Shown in pieces: positions 9,046 through 19,984 of a DNA stretch of 64,000 bases (positions within the stretch are counted from its first letter, which is position 1; each line of letters begins with the position of its first letter). This stretch comes from Coriobacteriaceae bacterium. Lineage in GTDB: Bacteria > Actinomycetota > Coriobacteriia > Coriobacteriales > Eggerthellaceae. The notes under the pieces were generated by a model that did no database searches, had not been told where the DNA came from, and saw nothing but the letters and a program-made list of their open reading frames with translations. Location of the stretch: positions 209,704-273,703 of the forward strand of contig SUUE01000001.1 in assembly GCA_015062685.1 (NCBI GenBank), read 5' to 3'. A program made the position numbers and the translations under genes.

Positions 9046-10554
9046 ATGCTCGACAAGATTAGAAGCAAGGGCGTTTTGCTGGGGTTCTGCTTCACCCTCC
9101 TATCGGCCATGATCTCCTTCGTGTTCAGCTGGGTGTTCTTCTTAAACGAAGACATCATCGCGAACATGGGCGAATTCCTATACGACTGCGGAATCGACGT
9201 CACGGGTGCGTTCGTCTGCGCGGCCCTGTATTACGGAAGCATGAGACAGGAAGGCAAAGGCACGAAAGCATTCAGCGCATTGATTGTCTTGGTGAGCGCC
9301 GGTTTCCTCGTGAACGCCATCATGCACTTCTCCGCGCTCGTATTGGACAATCAAACGTTAAGCTTCATGTTCATCATGCTCAGCAAACTGCTCGACCTCG
9401 TGATGATCTACTTCTTCTACCTCTACATCAGAACCTCGCTCGGTTTCAAAGGCAAGCTCGTGGAGTGGGCAGACAAAGGCATCCCCATTCTCATGGCGCT
9501 TCAAATGCTAGTCTTGCTAACCAACGTCCTCTTCCCAGTTACGTTCTCGGTTGACGATAACGCGATATACCACGCCACCGACCTCAACCCAATCGAGGAT
9601 ATTTATCTAATCGTGGCATCGGTCATCCTAACCATTCTGGTCGTCAAATGCGAAAGACCCCGCAGCCAGAAAATCGCGGCCCTGATGTTCATCTTCCTTC
9701 CGATTATCAGCTTCGCAATGACCTACGGAGAATTCGGCAATGCGTCGAACTACGGGATGATCCTGATATCGCTCGTCGTCATGTACTGCATCATCTTCAA
9801 CTACAACAACGCCAAACTGTTATCCACGCAATCCGAGCTCAACACGGCTACTGAGATTCAGGTGGGCATGCTGCCCTCGCACCCTCCTTCGGGAGAATCG
9901 TTCGAATTGCATGCGAGCATGAACACCGCAAAAGAAGTGGGAGGCGACTTCTACGATTGCTTCATGATTGACCAGGACCGCCTGTGCATCGTCATAGCGG
10001 ACGTGAGCGGCAAGGGTATGCCCGCAGCCCTTTTCATGATGAGGGCAACGACCGTGATTAAGGACCACGCGCTCATCCGCGACAGCACATCGGAGATCCT
10101 GACCGCCGCCAACGCGCGCCTGTGCGAAAACAACGACGAGGGCATGTTCGTGACCGCATGGATCGGCATCCTGAACATCAGGACGATGACGCTGCAGTAC
10201 ACCAATGCGGGGCATAATTACCCTGTGCTCCTGCGCAAGGGCAAGCCCTGCGAGCCGCTCGCGACGGTGCACGGGCTGTTCCTCGCAGGGTTGGACTTCA
10301 CGGAATATCAGCAGAGCGAGATCGAGCTCGAGCCAGGCGACCGCCTTCTGCTCTACACCGACGGGGTGACCGAGGCCCATGACCAGGAAAACAATCAGTA
10401 CGGCGAAGAACGACTCAACGGGGTTCTTGAGAGCACGAGGGACTCCAGCGGCGACCTAGTGCTCGAAAGAATCCTCGAAGACATCAAGGCCTTCTCCCGG
10501 ACCGCCCCCCAGTTTGACGACATAACCATGGTTGTCCTTACCATCAACGCATAG
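9046..10554 (+). CDS. Membrane-anchored SpoIIE/RsbU-type PP2C phosphatase
   Basis: Several N-terminal TM segments, then EIQVGMLPSHPPSGESFELHASMNTAKEVGGDFYDCFMI...ADVSGKGMPAALFM...LLLYTDGVTEA. Confidence 0.9.
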   Translation: MLDKIRSKGVLLGFCFTLLSAMISFVFSWVFFLNEDIIANMGEFLYDCGIDVTGAFVCAALYYGSMRQEGKGTKAFSALIVLVSAGFLVNAIMHFSALVLDNQTLSFMFIMLSKLLDLVMIYFFYLYIRTSLGFKGKLVEWADKGIPILMALQMLVLLTNVLFPVTFSVDDNAIYHATDLNPIEDIYLIVASVILTILVVKCERPRSQKIAALMFIFLPIISFAMTYGEFGNASNYGMILISLVVMYCIIFNYNNAKLLSTQSELNTATEIQVGMLPSHPPSGESFELHASMNTAKEVGGDFYDCFMIDQDRLCIVIADVSGKGMPAALFMMRATTVIKDHALIRDSTSEILTAANARLCENNDEGMFVTAWIGILNIRTMTLQYTNAGHNYPVLLRKGKPCEPLATVHGLFLAGLDFTEYQQSEIELEPGDRLLLYTDGVTEAHDQENNQYGEERLNGVLESTRDSSGDLVLERILEDIKAFSRTAPQFDDITMVVLTINA

Positions 10555-10565
10555 GAGGAAAGAAT

Positions 10566-10658
10566 ATAGAGCTGACGACGCAAAAGAACGGAACCGACCT
10601 GATCGTGAACCTGAGCGGAGAGGTCAACACGCTAACCCTTACGTTATTCCAGACATAG
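10566..10658 (+). pseudogene. Remnant of STAS-domain anti-sigma-factor antagonist
   Basis: After AGGAGG: AUA-initiated frame IELTTQKNGTDLIVNLSGEVNTLTLTLFQT*. Resembles the first ~25 aa of RsbV/SpoIIAA-like proteins, then stops. Confidence 0.65.
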
Positions 10659-10726
10659 ATCACATGAGTGTCGCCCCCGCTGCCAAGCCCTTCGGCCTCT
10701 CCCGGTCAGCGCTTGGCGAAGCTGCG

Positions 10727-11431
10727 CTATTCCACCACCACGTAGTGCACGTACATGGGGCCGTGGACGCCTTCCACTCGGACGAGCTCTATGTCGGCCG
10801 TGGCGGACGGGCCGCTGATGAAGCAGACCTGCGAGGGCAGGCTCTCCCCTTCGAGCCCCTTCATCACCTCGAGCATCGTCGGCTCGATCGTCTCGGCGTC
10901 GACGACGGCTATGTGCACGAGCGGCAGCAGGCTCACGGCGCGGCCGCATTTCGGGCCGCACGGCTGCACGACCGTGCCCGTTTCCGCTATGCCGCCTGTC
11001 GCGTATGTGATGCCGTACGTTGCCGCGAGCGCGGCGTCGACGCTCGCTTCGCCCTTCTCGGGATTCCACACCGCCACGTCGGTCACGAGGCTCTCTGCCC
11101 GTAACGCGTCGTAGAGGCCGGCAGCCGCGAAACGCTCGTCGTCGGCACAGACGACCGAGCATGCATCGCCCGTCTCGGGCGCGCCCGCAGCCACGATGGA
11201 GGCGACCGCCTCGGCGAGCTCGCCGGCCTTGCAGCGCTTCACCTGCACGCGGATCTTCTCGGCTTCCTCCACGAACATGCTGACGAGTTGGGCCTTCGTC
11301 TTGCCGTCGGTCACGCGCGACGGCGTGAACTCCCATGCGGGCTTCTCCACGCGCTCGGCTACGCCGTCGTGTTCGAGCTGTTTCGAGATGGGGGCGAGCA
11401 GGTCATCGAGCGTTTTGTTCCCCAGAGCCAT
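10727..11431 (-). CDS. lutC: LUD-domain protein, lactate utilization LutC-like
   Basis: LUD-like protein directly downstream of LutB in a lutABC order. Confidence 0.75.
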   Translation of the reverse strand: MALGNKTLDDLLAPISKQLEHDGVAERVEKPAWEFTPSRVTDGKTKAQLVSMFVEEAEKIRVQVKRCKAGELAEAVASIVAAGAPETGDACSVVCADDERFAAAGLYDALRAESLVTDVAVWNPEKGEASVDAALAATYGITYATGGIAETGTVVQPCGPKCGRAVSLLPLVHIAVVDAETIEPTMLEVMKGLEGESLPSQVCFISGPSATADIELVRVEGVHGPMYVHYVVVE

Positions 11432-12885
11432 TAGCGCTCACCGCCTTCCGCCATCGCCTGTTCCTGCTTGTGCTCCTTGAACCAGGTGCGGAAGCGCGAT
11501 TTCGAGAGCACGTCGAAATCGCGCGTCGACGTCCAGCCGTTCACGACCGGGATCCATGCGGTGCTGGCATCGAGCGCGCCGTCCTTCGCCATCAGCTCCA
11601 TTATGGGCGCGCCCACCTTCATGCCCAGCATATAGACGGGCACGCTCGACCAGAACAGGCTGAGCGCCTTGAATATGGGCACTTCCACCTTGTGGTTCTT
11701 GCCCTGCTCCACGATGTTGATGCGGTGCTGGCGCACCAGGTCATGGATGGGGATGCTCACCGGGCAATGCTCCGTGCACGCGCCGCAGAGCGAGCAGGCG
11801 TACACCATGTTGTCCACCTTGTCGTAGCCCACGAGCCCGGGTGTGAGCACGAGACCCATGGGGCCCGGATAAATGGAGCCGTAGCCGTGCCCCGTGATGT
11901 GGCGGTAGACCGGGCAGATGTTGAGGCAGGCGCCGCAGCGCATGCAGCGCAGCATGTCCTGGAACTCGCTATTGGCCAGCTCGTGGCGCCCGTTGTCCAT
12001 GAGGACGATGTGCACCTCCTCGGGGCCGTCCGCCTCGCCCGCGCCGCGCGGGCCGCTGTCGAGCGAGAAGTACGCCGTCATCTTCGACCCCACCGCGCTG
12101 CGCGGCAGCAGCGCCATGACCGTGTCGAGCGACTCCAGGTCGGGCACAATGCGGTCGATGCCCACGAACACGACCTGCACTTTCGGGAGGGAATCGACCA
12201 TACGGCCGTTGCCCTCGTTAGTTACGAGCGTCACCGAGCCGGTCTCTGCCACGGCGAAGTTGCACCCGCGGATGCCCACCTCGGCTTCGAGGAACTCGTG
12301 GCGCAGTATCTTTCGCAGGAAGTGCGTGATCTCCTCGGGCACGTCCGAGCCCTCGTAGCCGCGCTTCTCGCGGTAAATGTCCGCGATCGCCGTGCGGTTG
12401 AAATGGAGCGCCGGCACCACGATGTGCGAGGGCTTGGAGCCCGCGGTCTGCAGGATGTTCTCGGCGCAGTCGGTCTCGGTCACCCTGACGCCGGCCTCCT
12501 CGAGGATCTCGTTCAGGCCCACTTCCTCAGTCATCATGCTCTTGGATTTCACGGCATAGGCCGCGCCGTGGCTCTCGAAGATGTCGAGCACTTCCCAGAG
12601 CGCATCGTCCCCCGTTGGCGCGTAGTGCATGATGCAGCCGTTCGCCTCGGCGTTCTGCGCGAACTGCTTCACGTAGTAGTCGAGGTTCTCGGTCACGTGG
12701 TTGCGCACTTCCATGGCGTGCATGCGCAGCTGCTGCCAGCCCTCGCCCATCTCCTCGACGAGCTGGCCGCGCTTGGCGTAGAAAGCCTCCTGCGCCGCCT
12801 TGATGGCATTGTGCTTGAAGTCGTCGGCGAGGCACTCGTCCACGCGCTCGGCGAGGGTCGCCTCGGTATTGTAGAGGATGCTCAT
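11431..12885 (-). CDS. lutB: LutB iron-sulfur protein (lactate utilization)
   Basis: CMRCGACLNICPVYRHITGHGYGSIYPGPMG; CSLCGACTEHCPVSIPIHDLV. Confidence 0.9.
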   Translation of the reverse strand: MSILYNTEATLAERVDECLADDFKHNAIKAAQEAFYAKRGQLVEEMGEGWQQLRMHAMEVRNHVTENLDYYVKQFAQNAEANGCIMHYAPTGDDALWEVLDIFESHGAAYAVKSKSMMTEEVGLNEILEEAGVRVTETDCAENILQTAGSKPSHIVVPALHFNRTAIADIYREKRGYEGSDVPEEITHFLRKILRHEFLEAEVGIRGCNFAVAETGSVTLVTNEGNGRMVDSLPKVQVVFVGIDRIVPDLESLDTVMALLPRSAVGSKMTAYFSLDSGPRGAGEADGPEEVHIVLMDNGRHELANSEFQDMLRCMRCGACLNICPVYRHITGHGYGSIYPGPMGLVLTPGLVGYDKVDNMVYACSLCGACTEHCPVSIPIHDLVRQHRINIVEQGKNHKVEVPIFKALSLFWSSVPVYMLGMKVGAPIMELMAKDGALDASTAWIPVVNGWTSTRDFDVLSKSRFRTWFKEHKQEQAMAEGGER

Positions 12886-12888
12886 GGC

Positions 12889-13635
12889 CTACTCCTTGGA
12901 ATCGAGGATCTGCGCGATGTGCATGACGCGGATGTCGCGGTCCAGCCTGCCGTCCGCGCGCATGCGCCCGAGTGCGCCCTTGATGTTGAGCAGGCACGGC
13001 ACATCGGCGCCGCAGATGACGTTCGCGCCGGTGTCTATGATCGTCTGGCATTTCTCGTAGACGATCTCGCCCGCGATGACGGGCTGCTTGAACGAGAACG
13101 TGCCGCCGAAGCCGCAGCAGCGGTCGGCGTGCTCCATCTCAATGTATTCGAGACCCTTCACGCTCCTGAGCAGCTCGAGGGGCGGCTCGGCCACGCCGAG
13201 CAGCCTCGTGACGTGGCAGCTCTTGTGGTACGTGACGGAGTCGTGGAAGCTTGCGCCCAGGTCGGTCACGCCCAGGCGGTTCACGATGAAGTCGGTGAAC
13301 TCGAAGAAGCGCTCCTTGAGCTTGCGGGTTCGCTCGAGGTATTCGGGGTCGTCCTGGAACACGAGCGGGTAATCGTTGATGATAGCGTTCATGCACGAGC
13401 CCGTGAGGGAGACGATGGTGTCATACTCGCTCGTCTCGTAGGCGTCGACGATCATCTTCGCGGCGGGCACCGTTTCCTTTCGGTACCCGGAATTGATGAG
13501 GCCCTGGCCGCAACACACCTGCTCCTCGGGCATCTCGACATCGCACCCCAGCCGCTCCAGCACGTTCACGGCGGCAATGCCGACCTCAGGGTAGATCATG
13601 TCGACCATGCACCCCGGGAAAAACGCTACCTTCAT
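12889..13635 (-). CDS. lutA: LutA (Fe-S)-binding protein with CCG domains
   Basis: MKVAFFPGCMVDMIYPEVG...CCGQGLINSGYR...HADRCCGFGGTFSF; ORF extends upstream but ATG at 13635 is the natural start. Confidence 0.88.
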   Translation of the reverse strand: MKVAFFPGCMVDMIYPEVGIAAVNVLERLGCDVEMPEEQVCCGQGLINSGYRKETVPAAKMIVDAYETSEYDTIVSLTGSCMNAIINDYPLVFQDDPEYLERTRKLKERFFEFTDFIVNRLGVTDLGASFHDSVTYHKSCHVTRLLGVAEPPLELLRSVKGLEYIEMEHADRCCGFGGTFSFKQPVIAGEIVYEKCQTIIDTGANVICGADVPCLLNIKGALGRMRADGRLDRDIRVMHIAQILDSKE

Positions 13636-13825
13636 CCGTCCCCCTTCTCTCTCAGCCCACCACAGCCAGAAGGAACCGGTCGGTTTCCAACAACCGCTTC
13701 TCGAAAGAACGCTACGAGGAGAACTATACCAGCGCCACGGCCCGCTCCTTCGCAGGTAGGCCACGACGTACCAAACGGTAACCATCGCAAGGACCGTTCT
13801 CGGGAAGCGCGACCTTCAGCTTAGC

Positions 13826-14030
13826 TGGCAGGAACGAGCGCTATTCTGAAAATGCGCGAGTTTCATCCATTCAAAAGCCGATTTCTGGCACGATTTGCCG
13901 CTAGTCTGAAACGGAATGGCAGGATACGGCGCTAGTCTGAAAGAGTTTGGCGCGATATGCCGTTAGTCTGAAAAATCGCCTTCAGACTAATGGGGAATCC
14001 TGCCACGAAAGCCCGGTTTGCTGGATTGAA
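13826..14030. repeat. 205-bp modular palindromic element, copy 1 (subtype A: direct units at offsets 0/60/91/122, inverted unit at 155-179)
   Basis: 25-nt unit TGGCAGGATnnnGCGCTAGTCTGAA repeated; same layout in four other intergenic regions. Confidence 0.93.
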
Positions 14031-14155
14031 CCCCCGGATCGGAAGCCTCGCTGCTCTAGAAGCACCGTTGTCCCAGATGCTAATGGCTCCAGCACCGCTA
14101 GATTCCCATTGTTCCCAGATGCCCATAACCCAGGGGGCCTCATGCCCCCGATACA

Positions 14156-14181
14156 AAAAGGACCCGCCGGAGCGGGTCCTT
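14156..14181 (-). terminator. Rho-independent terminator of the r-protein/secY operon
   Basis: Reverse strand AAGGACCCGCtccGGCGGGTCCTTTTTG just downstream of secY. Confidence 0.8.
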
Positions 14182-14207
14182 AATTAGTGCGTTCTGCCAA
14201 CCGGTGG

Positions 14208-15509
14208 CTACTTGAAGAAGCCGTCGTAGTTGTGCATCTTGAGCTGGCTTTCCACCTTCGTCATGGTGTCGAGCGCAACGCCGATCATGATCAGGATGGA
14301 CGTGCCGCCGAACGCCTGGATGAGCTGGTTGCCCGTGAAGTAGAACAGGATGGACGGCACAACCGCGATGGCCGCGATGAACAGACCGCCCGGGAGCGTG
14401 ATGCGCTTCAGGACGTTCTTGATGTAGTCCGTCGTGGCCTTGCCCGGGCGGATGCCGGGGATGAAGCCACCCTGCTTGCGGATGTTGTCCGCGGTCTCCT
14501 CGGGGTTGAAGACCATCGAGGTGTAGAAGTAGGCGAAGAACACGATCAGGATGAGCGTGAGGATCCAGTTGAGCGGACCCGTGGACACCCAGTTGGCGAA
14601 CGTGTTCAGCCAATCCACGTTGAACAGCGCGGCAAGCTGCGCCGGGAAGTAGATCAGGCAGCTCGCGAAGATGATGGGGATAACGCCAGCGGCGTTGACC
14701 TTCAGCGGGATGTAGGTGTTCTGCCCGCCCATCATGCGACGACCCTGCACGCGCTTCGCGTAGTTCACGGGGATGCGGCGCTGAGCGCGCTCCACGAAGA
14801 TGATCGCGGGGATGCACGCCAGGACCACGATCAGGATCAGCACCGTGATGGCGATGCCCAGGCCCGTGACGCCGTTCAGGTTGATCGAGCTCCAGATGGC
14901 CTGCGGCACGCGCGACACGATGCTGATGAAGATGATCAGCGACATGCCGTTGCCCACGCCGCGCTGCGTGATGAGCTCGCCCATCCACATGATGAACGCC
15001 GTGCCAGCGACGAGCGTGAACACGATCACGACGCTCGTGAGCTGAATGGGCACCTCGGTGGAGAACTTCACGCCGTACGCGTCGGACTGGAAGAGCAGCA
15101 GGTAGCCGATGGCGTTGATCAGACCCAGGACCAGCGTCATGTAACGCGTGATCTGCGTGATGCGCCTACGGCCCGTCTCGCCCTCCTTGGCCCAGCGCCC
15201 GACGGCGGGGATAACGCCCTGCATCAGCTGCATGATGATCGATGCGGTGATGTAGGGCATGATGCCCAGCGAGAACACCGAGAAGTTAGACAGGGCGCCG
15301 CCCGAGAAGAGGTCCAGCATGCTCATGGACACGCCGCCAACGCCACCATCGGCGTTCTGCGACGCGAAGAGCTGCGAGAACTCCTGCCAGGGCACGCCCG
15401 GAACGGGCAGGTAAGCACCAACTCGATACAGCGCGAGAATAGCAAGAGTGAACAGGATCTTCTTGCGAAGCTCCGGTACCTTGAACGCGTTGATGAGTGA
15501 ACTTAGCAA
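14208..15509 (-). CDS. secY: Preprotein translocase subunit SecY
   Basis: [38 protein letters not shown]...; canonical SecY. Confidence 0.97.
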   Translation of the reverse strand: MLSSLINAFKVPELRKKILFTLAILALYRVGAYLPVPGVPWQEFSQLFASQNADGGVGGVSMSMLDLFSGGALSNFSVFSLGIMPYITASIIMQLMQGVIPAVGRWAKEGETGRRRITQITRYMTLVLGLINAIGYLLLFQSDAYGVKFSTEVPIQLTSVVIVFTLVAGTAFIMWMGELITQRGVGNGMSLIIFISIVSRVPQAIWSSINLNGVTGLGIAITVLILIVVLACIPAIIFVERAQRRIPVNYAKRVQGRRMMGGQNTYIPLKVNAAGVIPIIFASCLIYFPAQLAALFNVDWLNTFANWVSTGPLNWILTLILIVFFAYFYTSMVFNPEETADNIRKQGGFIPGIRPGKATTDYIKNVLKRITLPGGLFIAAIAVVPSILFYFTGNQLIQAFGGTSILIMIGVALDTMTKVESQLKMHNYDGFFK

Positions 15510-15952
15510 GGCTCTTCAACCTTTCCGCCAGCAGCCTCGATCTTCGCCTTAGCGGAGGCCGAAACCTTGTCAACCTTGACCGTGAGCGCCTTGGAGAGGT
15601 CGCCGTCGCCGAGCACCTTCACGAGGTCCTCGTAGTGCTTGATGATGTTCTTCTCGACCAGGGAGTCGTGATCCACGACGTCGCCAGCCTCGAAGCGCTC
15701 CTCGAGCAGCTTCACGTTGACGGGCACGTACTCCACGCGGTTGATGTTGGTGAAGCCGGGCAGCTTCGGGAGACGACGCGCCAGAGGAGTCTGGCCGCCC
15801 TCGAAGCCAGCGCGCTTGCCGCCACCAGCACGGGAGAGCTGACCGTTCTCACCACGGCCAGCGGTCTTGCCCTTACCAGAACCGGGGCCACGGCCGACGC
15901 GCTTCTTGGCATGACGCGAACCCGGTGCGGGGTAAAGATCTTTCAGTTCCAT
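15503..15952 (-). CDS. rplO: 50S ribosomal protein L15
   Basis: [38 protein letters not shown]; start trimmed from the ORF track. Confidence 0.95.
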   Translation of the reverse strand: MELKDLYPAPGSRHAKKRVGRGPGSGKGKTAGRGENGQLSRAGGGKRAGFEGGQTPLARRLPKLPGFTNINRVEYVPVNVKLLEERFEAGDVVDHDSLVEKNIIKHYEDLVKVLGDGDLSKALTVKVDKVSASAKAKIEAAGGKVEEPC

Positions 15953-16038
15953 TTCAAATCCTTTCGCTCTACGGGGCGGTTCCTTCCCCACCCCGTGCTG
16001 GCAGCTCGCTCGCCAGCAAACTTCCTTTGTTGCTGCAA

Positions 16039-16062
16039 GGACGCGCGGAGCGCGCCCCTACA
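16039..16062. repeat. REP-like palindrome GGACGCGCGGAGCGCGCCCCTACA
   Basis: Recurs at 2341, 39224, 47524 and 48907 in the same form. Confidence 0.85.
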
Positions 16063-16189
16063 AGTGCATTTGCACGAGGCGTTCCCGTACAAGCGCATTT
16101 GCACCCATGGCATTATAGCCAACTTGCAACAGTATTGCTCCGCCAATATCGTTTCCCAACTCAACTTCCCCACCCCACACGGTAGCCTT

Positions 16190-16312
16190 TCGGCGCCGGA
16201 GGGGCGAAGCGAGGTCAAGCCAAAGGAGGAGCGAGATCCACTTTTCCGCCCGTTCTTGGCGGAAAAGTTAGCTCGCGACGACGACGCGGTGAGCGTAGCT
16301 CCTCCGGCGCCG
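16190..16312 (+). repeat. Covarying-stem structured element, copy A
   Basis: Outer arms CGGCGCCGGAGG/CCTCCGGCGCCG; inner hairpin ACTTTTCCGCC-cgttctt-GGCGGAAAAGT; conserved flanks shared with 23788-23929 and 36890-37029. Confidence 0.88.
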
Positions 16313-16372
16313 ATAGGCGGGCAGCCTGAAAGCTAACGGTGGGGAAGCTCGCGCTCCCCCACCGAAAGTTCC

Positions 16373-16561
16373 TTAAAGCTCTTCGACGGTGATGAGGTGC
16401 TTCACCTTGAAGATCATGCCACGCACGCTCTCGTTGTCCACGATGTCGTGCGTCTTGCCGATACGGCCCAGACCGAGCGACTTGAGGGTCTGCTCCTGGT
16501 CGTACTTGCGGCCGATTGCGCTTTTAACCTGCGTCACGCGCAGCATCTTCTGGTTTGCCAT
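16373..16561 (-). CDS. rpmD: 50S ribosomal protein L30
   Basis: MLRVTQVKSAIGRKYDQEQTLKSLGLGRIGKTHDIVDNESVRGMI. Confidence 0.95.
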   Translation of the reverse strand: MANQKMLRVTQVKSAIGRKYDQEQTLKSLGLGRIGKTHDIVDNESVRGMIFKVKHLITVEEL

Positions 16562-16563
16562 TC

Positions 16564-17109
16564 TTAGGCCTCCTCGGTGGTAGCGGCCTGCTTGCGGCCC
16601 CAGATGTAGTCGACCGACACGCCGCGGCGTGCTGCGACCTCTTCGGGGCTCTGCATGTTCTTGAGGCCCTCGGCGGTCGCCTTGACGATGTTCATGGCGT
16701 TGTTGGTGCCGAGCGACTTGGTGATGACGTCCGTCACGCCAGCCAGCTCCATGACCGCACGGACCGGGCCGCCGGCCTTGACGCCGGTACCACGGATAGC
16801 CGGCTTGATCAGCACGCGGCCAGCGCCGTACTCGCCCATGATCTCGTGGGGCACGGTGCCCTCCTCGGTGAGCGAGATGTGGAACATGTTCTTCTTGGCA
16901 TCCTCGACGCCCTTGGAAATGGCGGTCGGGACTTCCTTGGACTTGCCCAGGCCAACGCCCACGTTGCCCTGGCCGTCACCAACGACCACGAGAGCGGTCA
17001 GCTGCATGCGGCGGCCGCCCTTGACGGTCTTCGCAACGCGCTTGATGGTAACGACGCGTTCCTGAAGCTCGGGAACGTTGGATTCCTGCTGTTGCTGTTT
17101 ACGAGGCAT
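16564..17109 (-). CDS. rpsE: 30S ribosomal protein S5
   Basis: [46 protein letters not shown]. Confidence 0.97.
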   Translation of the reverse strand: MPRKQQQQESNVPELQERVVTIKRVAKTVKGGRRMQLTALVVVGDGQGNVGVGLGKSKEVPTAISKGVEDAKKNMFHISLTEEGTVPHEIMGEYGAGRVLIKPAIRGTGVKAGGPVRAVMELAGVTDVITKSLGTNNAMNIVKATAEGLKNMQSPEEVAARRGVSVDYIWGRKQAATTEEA

Positions 17110-17123
17110 ATCGCTATTCCCTT

Positions 17124-17498
17124 CTAGAACTTCAGTCCTGCTTCGCGGGCGGCATCCGCAACGGCCTTCACGCGGCCGTGGTACAGGTGGCCGCCGCGGT
17201 CGAAGACGATTTCGGTGATGCCGGCCTCAATGGCCTTCTTTCCGACGATCTCGCCCAGGGCTGCAGCGCCCTCGACGGTGCCGCTCTTCTTGCCCGTGGC
17301 CTTGAAGTCCGGGCCGAGCGTCGACACGCCCAGGATGGTCTTGCCAGCGACGTCGTCGATGACCTGGACGTAGATGTTGTTGTTGGAGCGGGTCACGCAC
17401 ATGCGGGGACGCGCTGCCGTGCCGGAGATCTTGCCGCGCACGCGACGATGACGGCGTGCCAGACCAGTCTCCCTCTTCCTTGCGTTCTGAGTCTTCAT
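17124..17498 (-). CDS. rplR: 50S ribosomal protein L18
   Basis: [35 protein letters not shown]. Confidence 0.96.
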   Translation of the reverse strand: MKTQNARKRETGLARRHRRVRGKISGTAARPRMCVTRSNNNIYVQVIDDVAGKTILGVSTLGPDFKATGKKSGTVEGAAALGEIVGKKAIEAGITEIVFDRGGHLYHGRVKAVADAAREAGLKF

Positions 17499-17525
17499 GA
17501 ATTACTCCTTAATCGGTCTGGCTGT

Positions 17526-18068
17526 TTATTCGCCCTTGGCGGCCTTGCCGAGCTTGCGGCGGACATACTCGCCCTCGTAGCGGATGCCCTTGCCCTTGTA
17601 GGGCTCAGGCTTGCGCCACTTGCGGATGTCAGCGGCAACCTGGCCGACCTGTTCCTTGCTGCAGCCGCTCACGATGATCTCCGTGGGCTGCGGGCACTCG
17701 AAGGCGATGCCCTCGGGGCACGCGACCACGACGGGGTGCGAGTAGCCGAGCTGCATCTCGAGGTCCTTGCCCTTGACGGCGGCACGGTAGCCGACGCCGA
17801 TGAGCTGCAGCTTCTTGGAGAAGCCGTTGGACACGCCCTCGACCATGTTGGCGATGAGGGAGCGCACCAGGCCGTGCTGGGCCTTTGCATCGCGGGAGTC
17901 GTCGATGCGGTTGACGATGATCTCGTCGCCATCCTGCTCGATGGTGACGAACGGGCGGAAGGTGCGGCTGAGCTCGCCCTTCGGGCCCTTGGTGGTGACC
18001 GTAAGACCGTCGATCGTCACAGTGACGCCGGCGGGAACGGTGATAGGCATCTTGCCAATACGAGACAT
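17526..18068 (-). CDS. rplF: 50S ribosomal protein L6
   Basis: MSRIGKMPITVPAGVTVTIDG...KGKGIRYEGEYVRRKLGKA. Confidence 0.97.
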   Translation of the reverse strand: MSRIGKMPITVPAGVTVTIDGLTVTTKGPKGELSRTFRPFVTIEQDGDEIIVNRIDDSRDAKAQHGLVRSLIANMVEGVSNGFSKKLQLIGVGYRAAVKGKDLEMQLGYSHPVVVACPEGIAFECPQPTEIIVSGCSKEQVGQVAADIRKWRKPEPYKGKGIRYEGEYVRRKLGKAAKGE

Positions 18069-18084
18069 ATCTATCGCTCCTTTC

Positions 18085-18483
18085 CTACCAAACGTACGCG
18101 ATGACTTCGCCGCCGACGCCCGCCTTGCGCGCGTCGCGGTCGCACATAACGCCCTTGCTCGTGGAGATGATGGCGGTACCCAGGCCGCCGAGCACGCGGG
18201 GCAGCTCGTCCTTGCCGGCGTAGATGCGCAGGCCGGGCTTCGAGATGCGCTTGATGCCGCGGATCGTCTTGGACTTGTGGTCGCCGTACTTGAGCGTGAT
18301 CTCGAGCTCGCCGCGCGGGTCGCCGTCGATCACCTCGTAACGCAGGATGTAGCCTTCCTCGGCCATGACGCGAGCGATCTCGACCAGCTTCTTGCTCGTC
18401 GGCATCGACACCGTCTCTTTGCCCACCATATTCGCATTGCGAATGCGCGTGAGCATATCTGCAATGGGATCGGTCAATGTCAT
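18085..18483 (-). CDS. rpsH: 30S ribosomal protein S8
   Basis: [31 protein letters not shown]. Confidence 0.97.
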   Translation of the reverse strand: MTLTDPIADMLTRIRNANMVGKETVSMPTSKKLVEIARVMAEEGYILRYEVIDGDPRGELEITLKYGDHKSKTIRGIKRISKPGLRIYAGKDELPRVLGGLGTAIISTSKGVMCDRDARKAGVGGEVIAYVW

Positions 18484-18579
18484 TGTTTTCTCCTTATGAG
18501 TCGTGATGAACCGTAGCCGCTCGGTTCACGAGCGCCCATGACGCCCATGCCTGAACGGCGGGTACACCCGTCGCCGTGC

Positions 18580-18765
18580 TTACCAGGAAGCCTTCGTAAC
18601 GCCGGGGAGTTCGCCCTTGTTGGCCAGCTCGCGCAGGCACACGCGGCACAGGCCGAACTTGCGGTAGTAAGCGCGGGGGCGTCCGCAGCGCGTGCAGCGG
18701 TTGTGCTGGCGCGTCGAGAACTTCGGCTCGCGCTTCGCCTTGGCGATCATCGATTTCTTAGCCAT
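18580..18765 (-). CDS. rpsZ: 30S ribosomal protein S14 type Z (zinc form)
   Basis: 61 aa [61 protein letters not shown], with CxxC...CxxC. Confidence 0.96.
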   Translation of the reverse strand: MAKKSMIAKAKREPKFSTRQHNRCTRCGRPRAYYRKFGLCRVCLRELANKGELPGVTKASW

Positions 18766-18828
18766 GCAATTCCTTCTTTCTCATTGTCCGCCTCTCGGCG
18801 GTTTTCGCCTTGTCGGTTCTCGCTTGAA

Positions 18829-19383
<555 letters not shown>

Positions 19384-19477
19384 ATTGCTTTTATCCTTTC
19401 CGATGGATTAAACCCAAGATTTCCGACCTTGGGTCCCTGGTTTCCCAGGGCCATGTCTTTCTTGCATCCCAGGTTGT

Positions 19478-19622
19478 TCTGTAGGGGCGCACTCCGTGCG
19501 CCCGCCGCCGAAGGCGGCACATCACAACCCGAGATTTGCACCCTTGCGGGCGCGGGCGCTCGGGGAGCGCCCCTACGGTTCCACGGGCGCTCGGGGGAGC
19601 GCCCCTACAGCCGTATGGGCGC
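19478..19622. repeat. Cluster of three REP-like palindromes inside the rplX-rplE spacer
   Basis: CTGTAGGGGCGCACTCCGTGCGCCC, GGGCGCTCGGGGAGCGCCCCTACG, GGGCGCTCGGGGGAGCGCCCCTACAG. Confidence 0.85.
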
Positions 19623-19647
19623 ACAACGCGCGCCCATAAAACACCGA

Positions 19648-19980
19648 CTAATCGATGTCCTTACCGCACTTCTTGCACACGCGGTGCTTCTTGCCAGCTT
19701 CGTCGAAGCGGTGGCCGACACGCGTAGCCGCCTTGCAGCTCGGGCAAACGAGCATGACGTTGGAGACGTTGATCGGAGCCTCCATCGACATGATGCCGCC
19801 CTGGGGGTTGGCCTGCGTCGGGCGCTGGGCCTTCTTGACGACGTTGACCTTCTCGACGACAACGCGACCCTTCTTGGGCAGAGCGCTCATGACCTCGCCC
19901 TCTTTGCCCTTGTCCTTGCCGGCGATGACCTTCACGGTATCGCCCTTCTTGACATTCAAACCTGCCATGTTCCTTGACAC
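19648..19980 (-). CDS. rplX: 50S ribosomal protein L24
   Basis: [42 protein letters not shown]; start may be the internal ATG at 19968. Confidence 0.95.
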   Translation of the reverse strand: MSRNMAGLNVKKGDTVKVIAGKDKGKEGEVMSALPKKGRVVVEKVNVVKKAQRPTQANPQGGIMSMEAPINVSNVMLVCPSCKAATRVGHRFDEAGKKHRVCKKCGKDID

Positions 19981-19984
19981 CCCC

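Noticed and set aside
13826-14030. CRISPR array interpretation of the 25-nt repeats
   Set aside because: Spacers are not unique or uniform, one unit is inverted, the same layout recurs in five places, and no cas genes are present.
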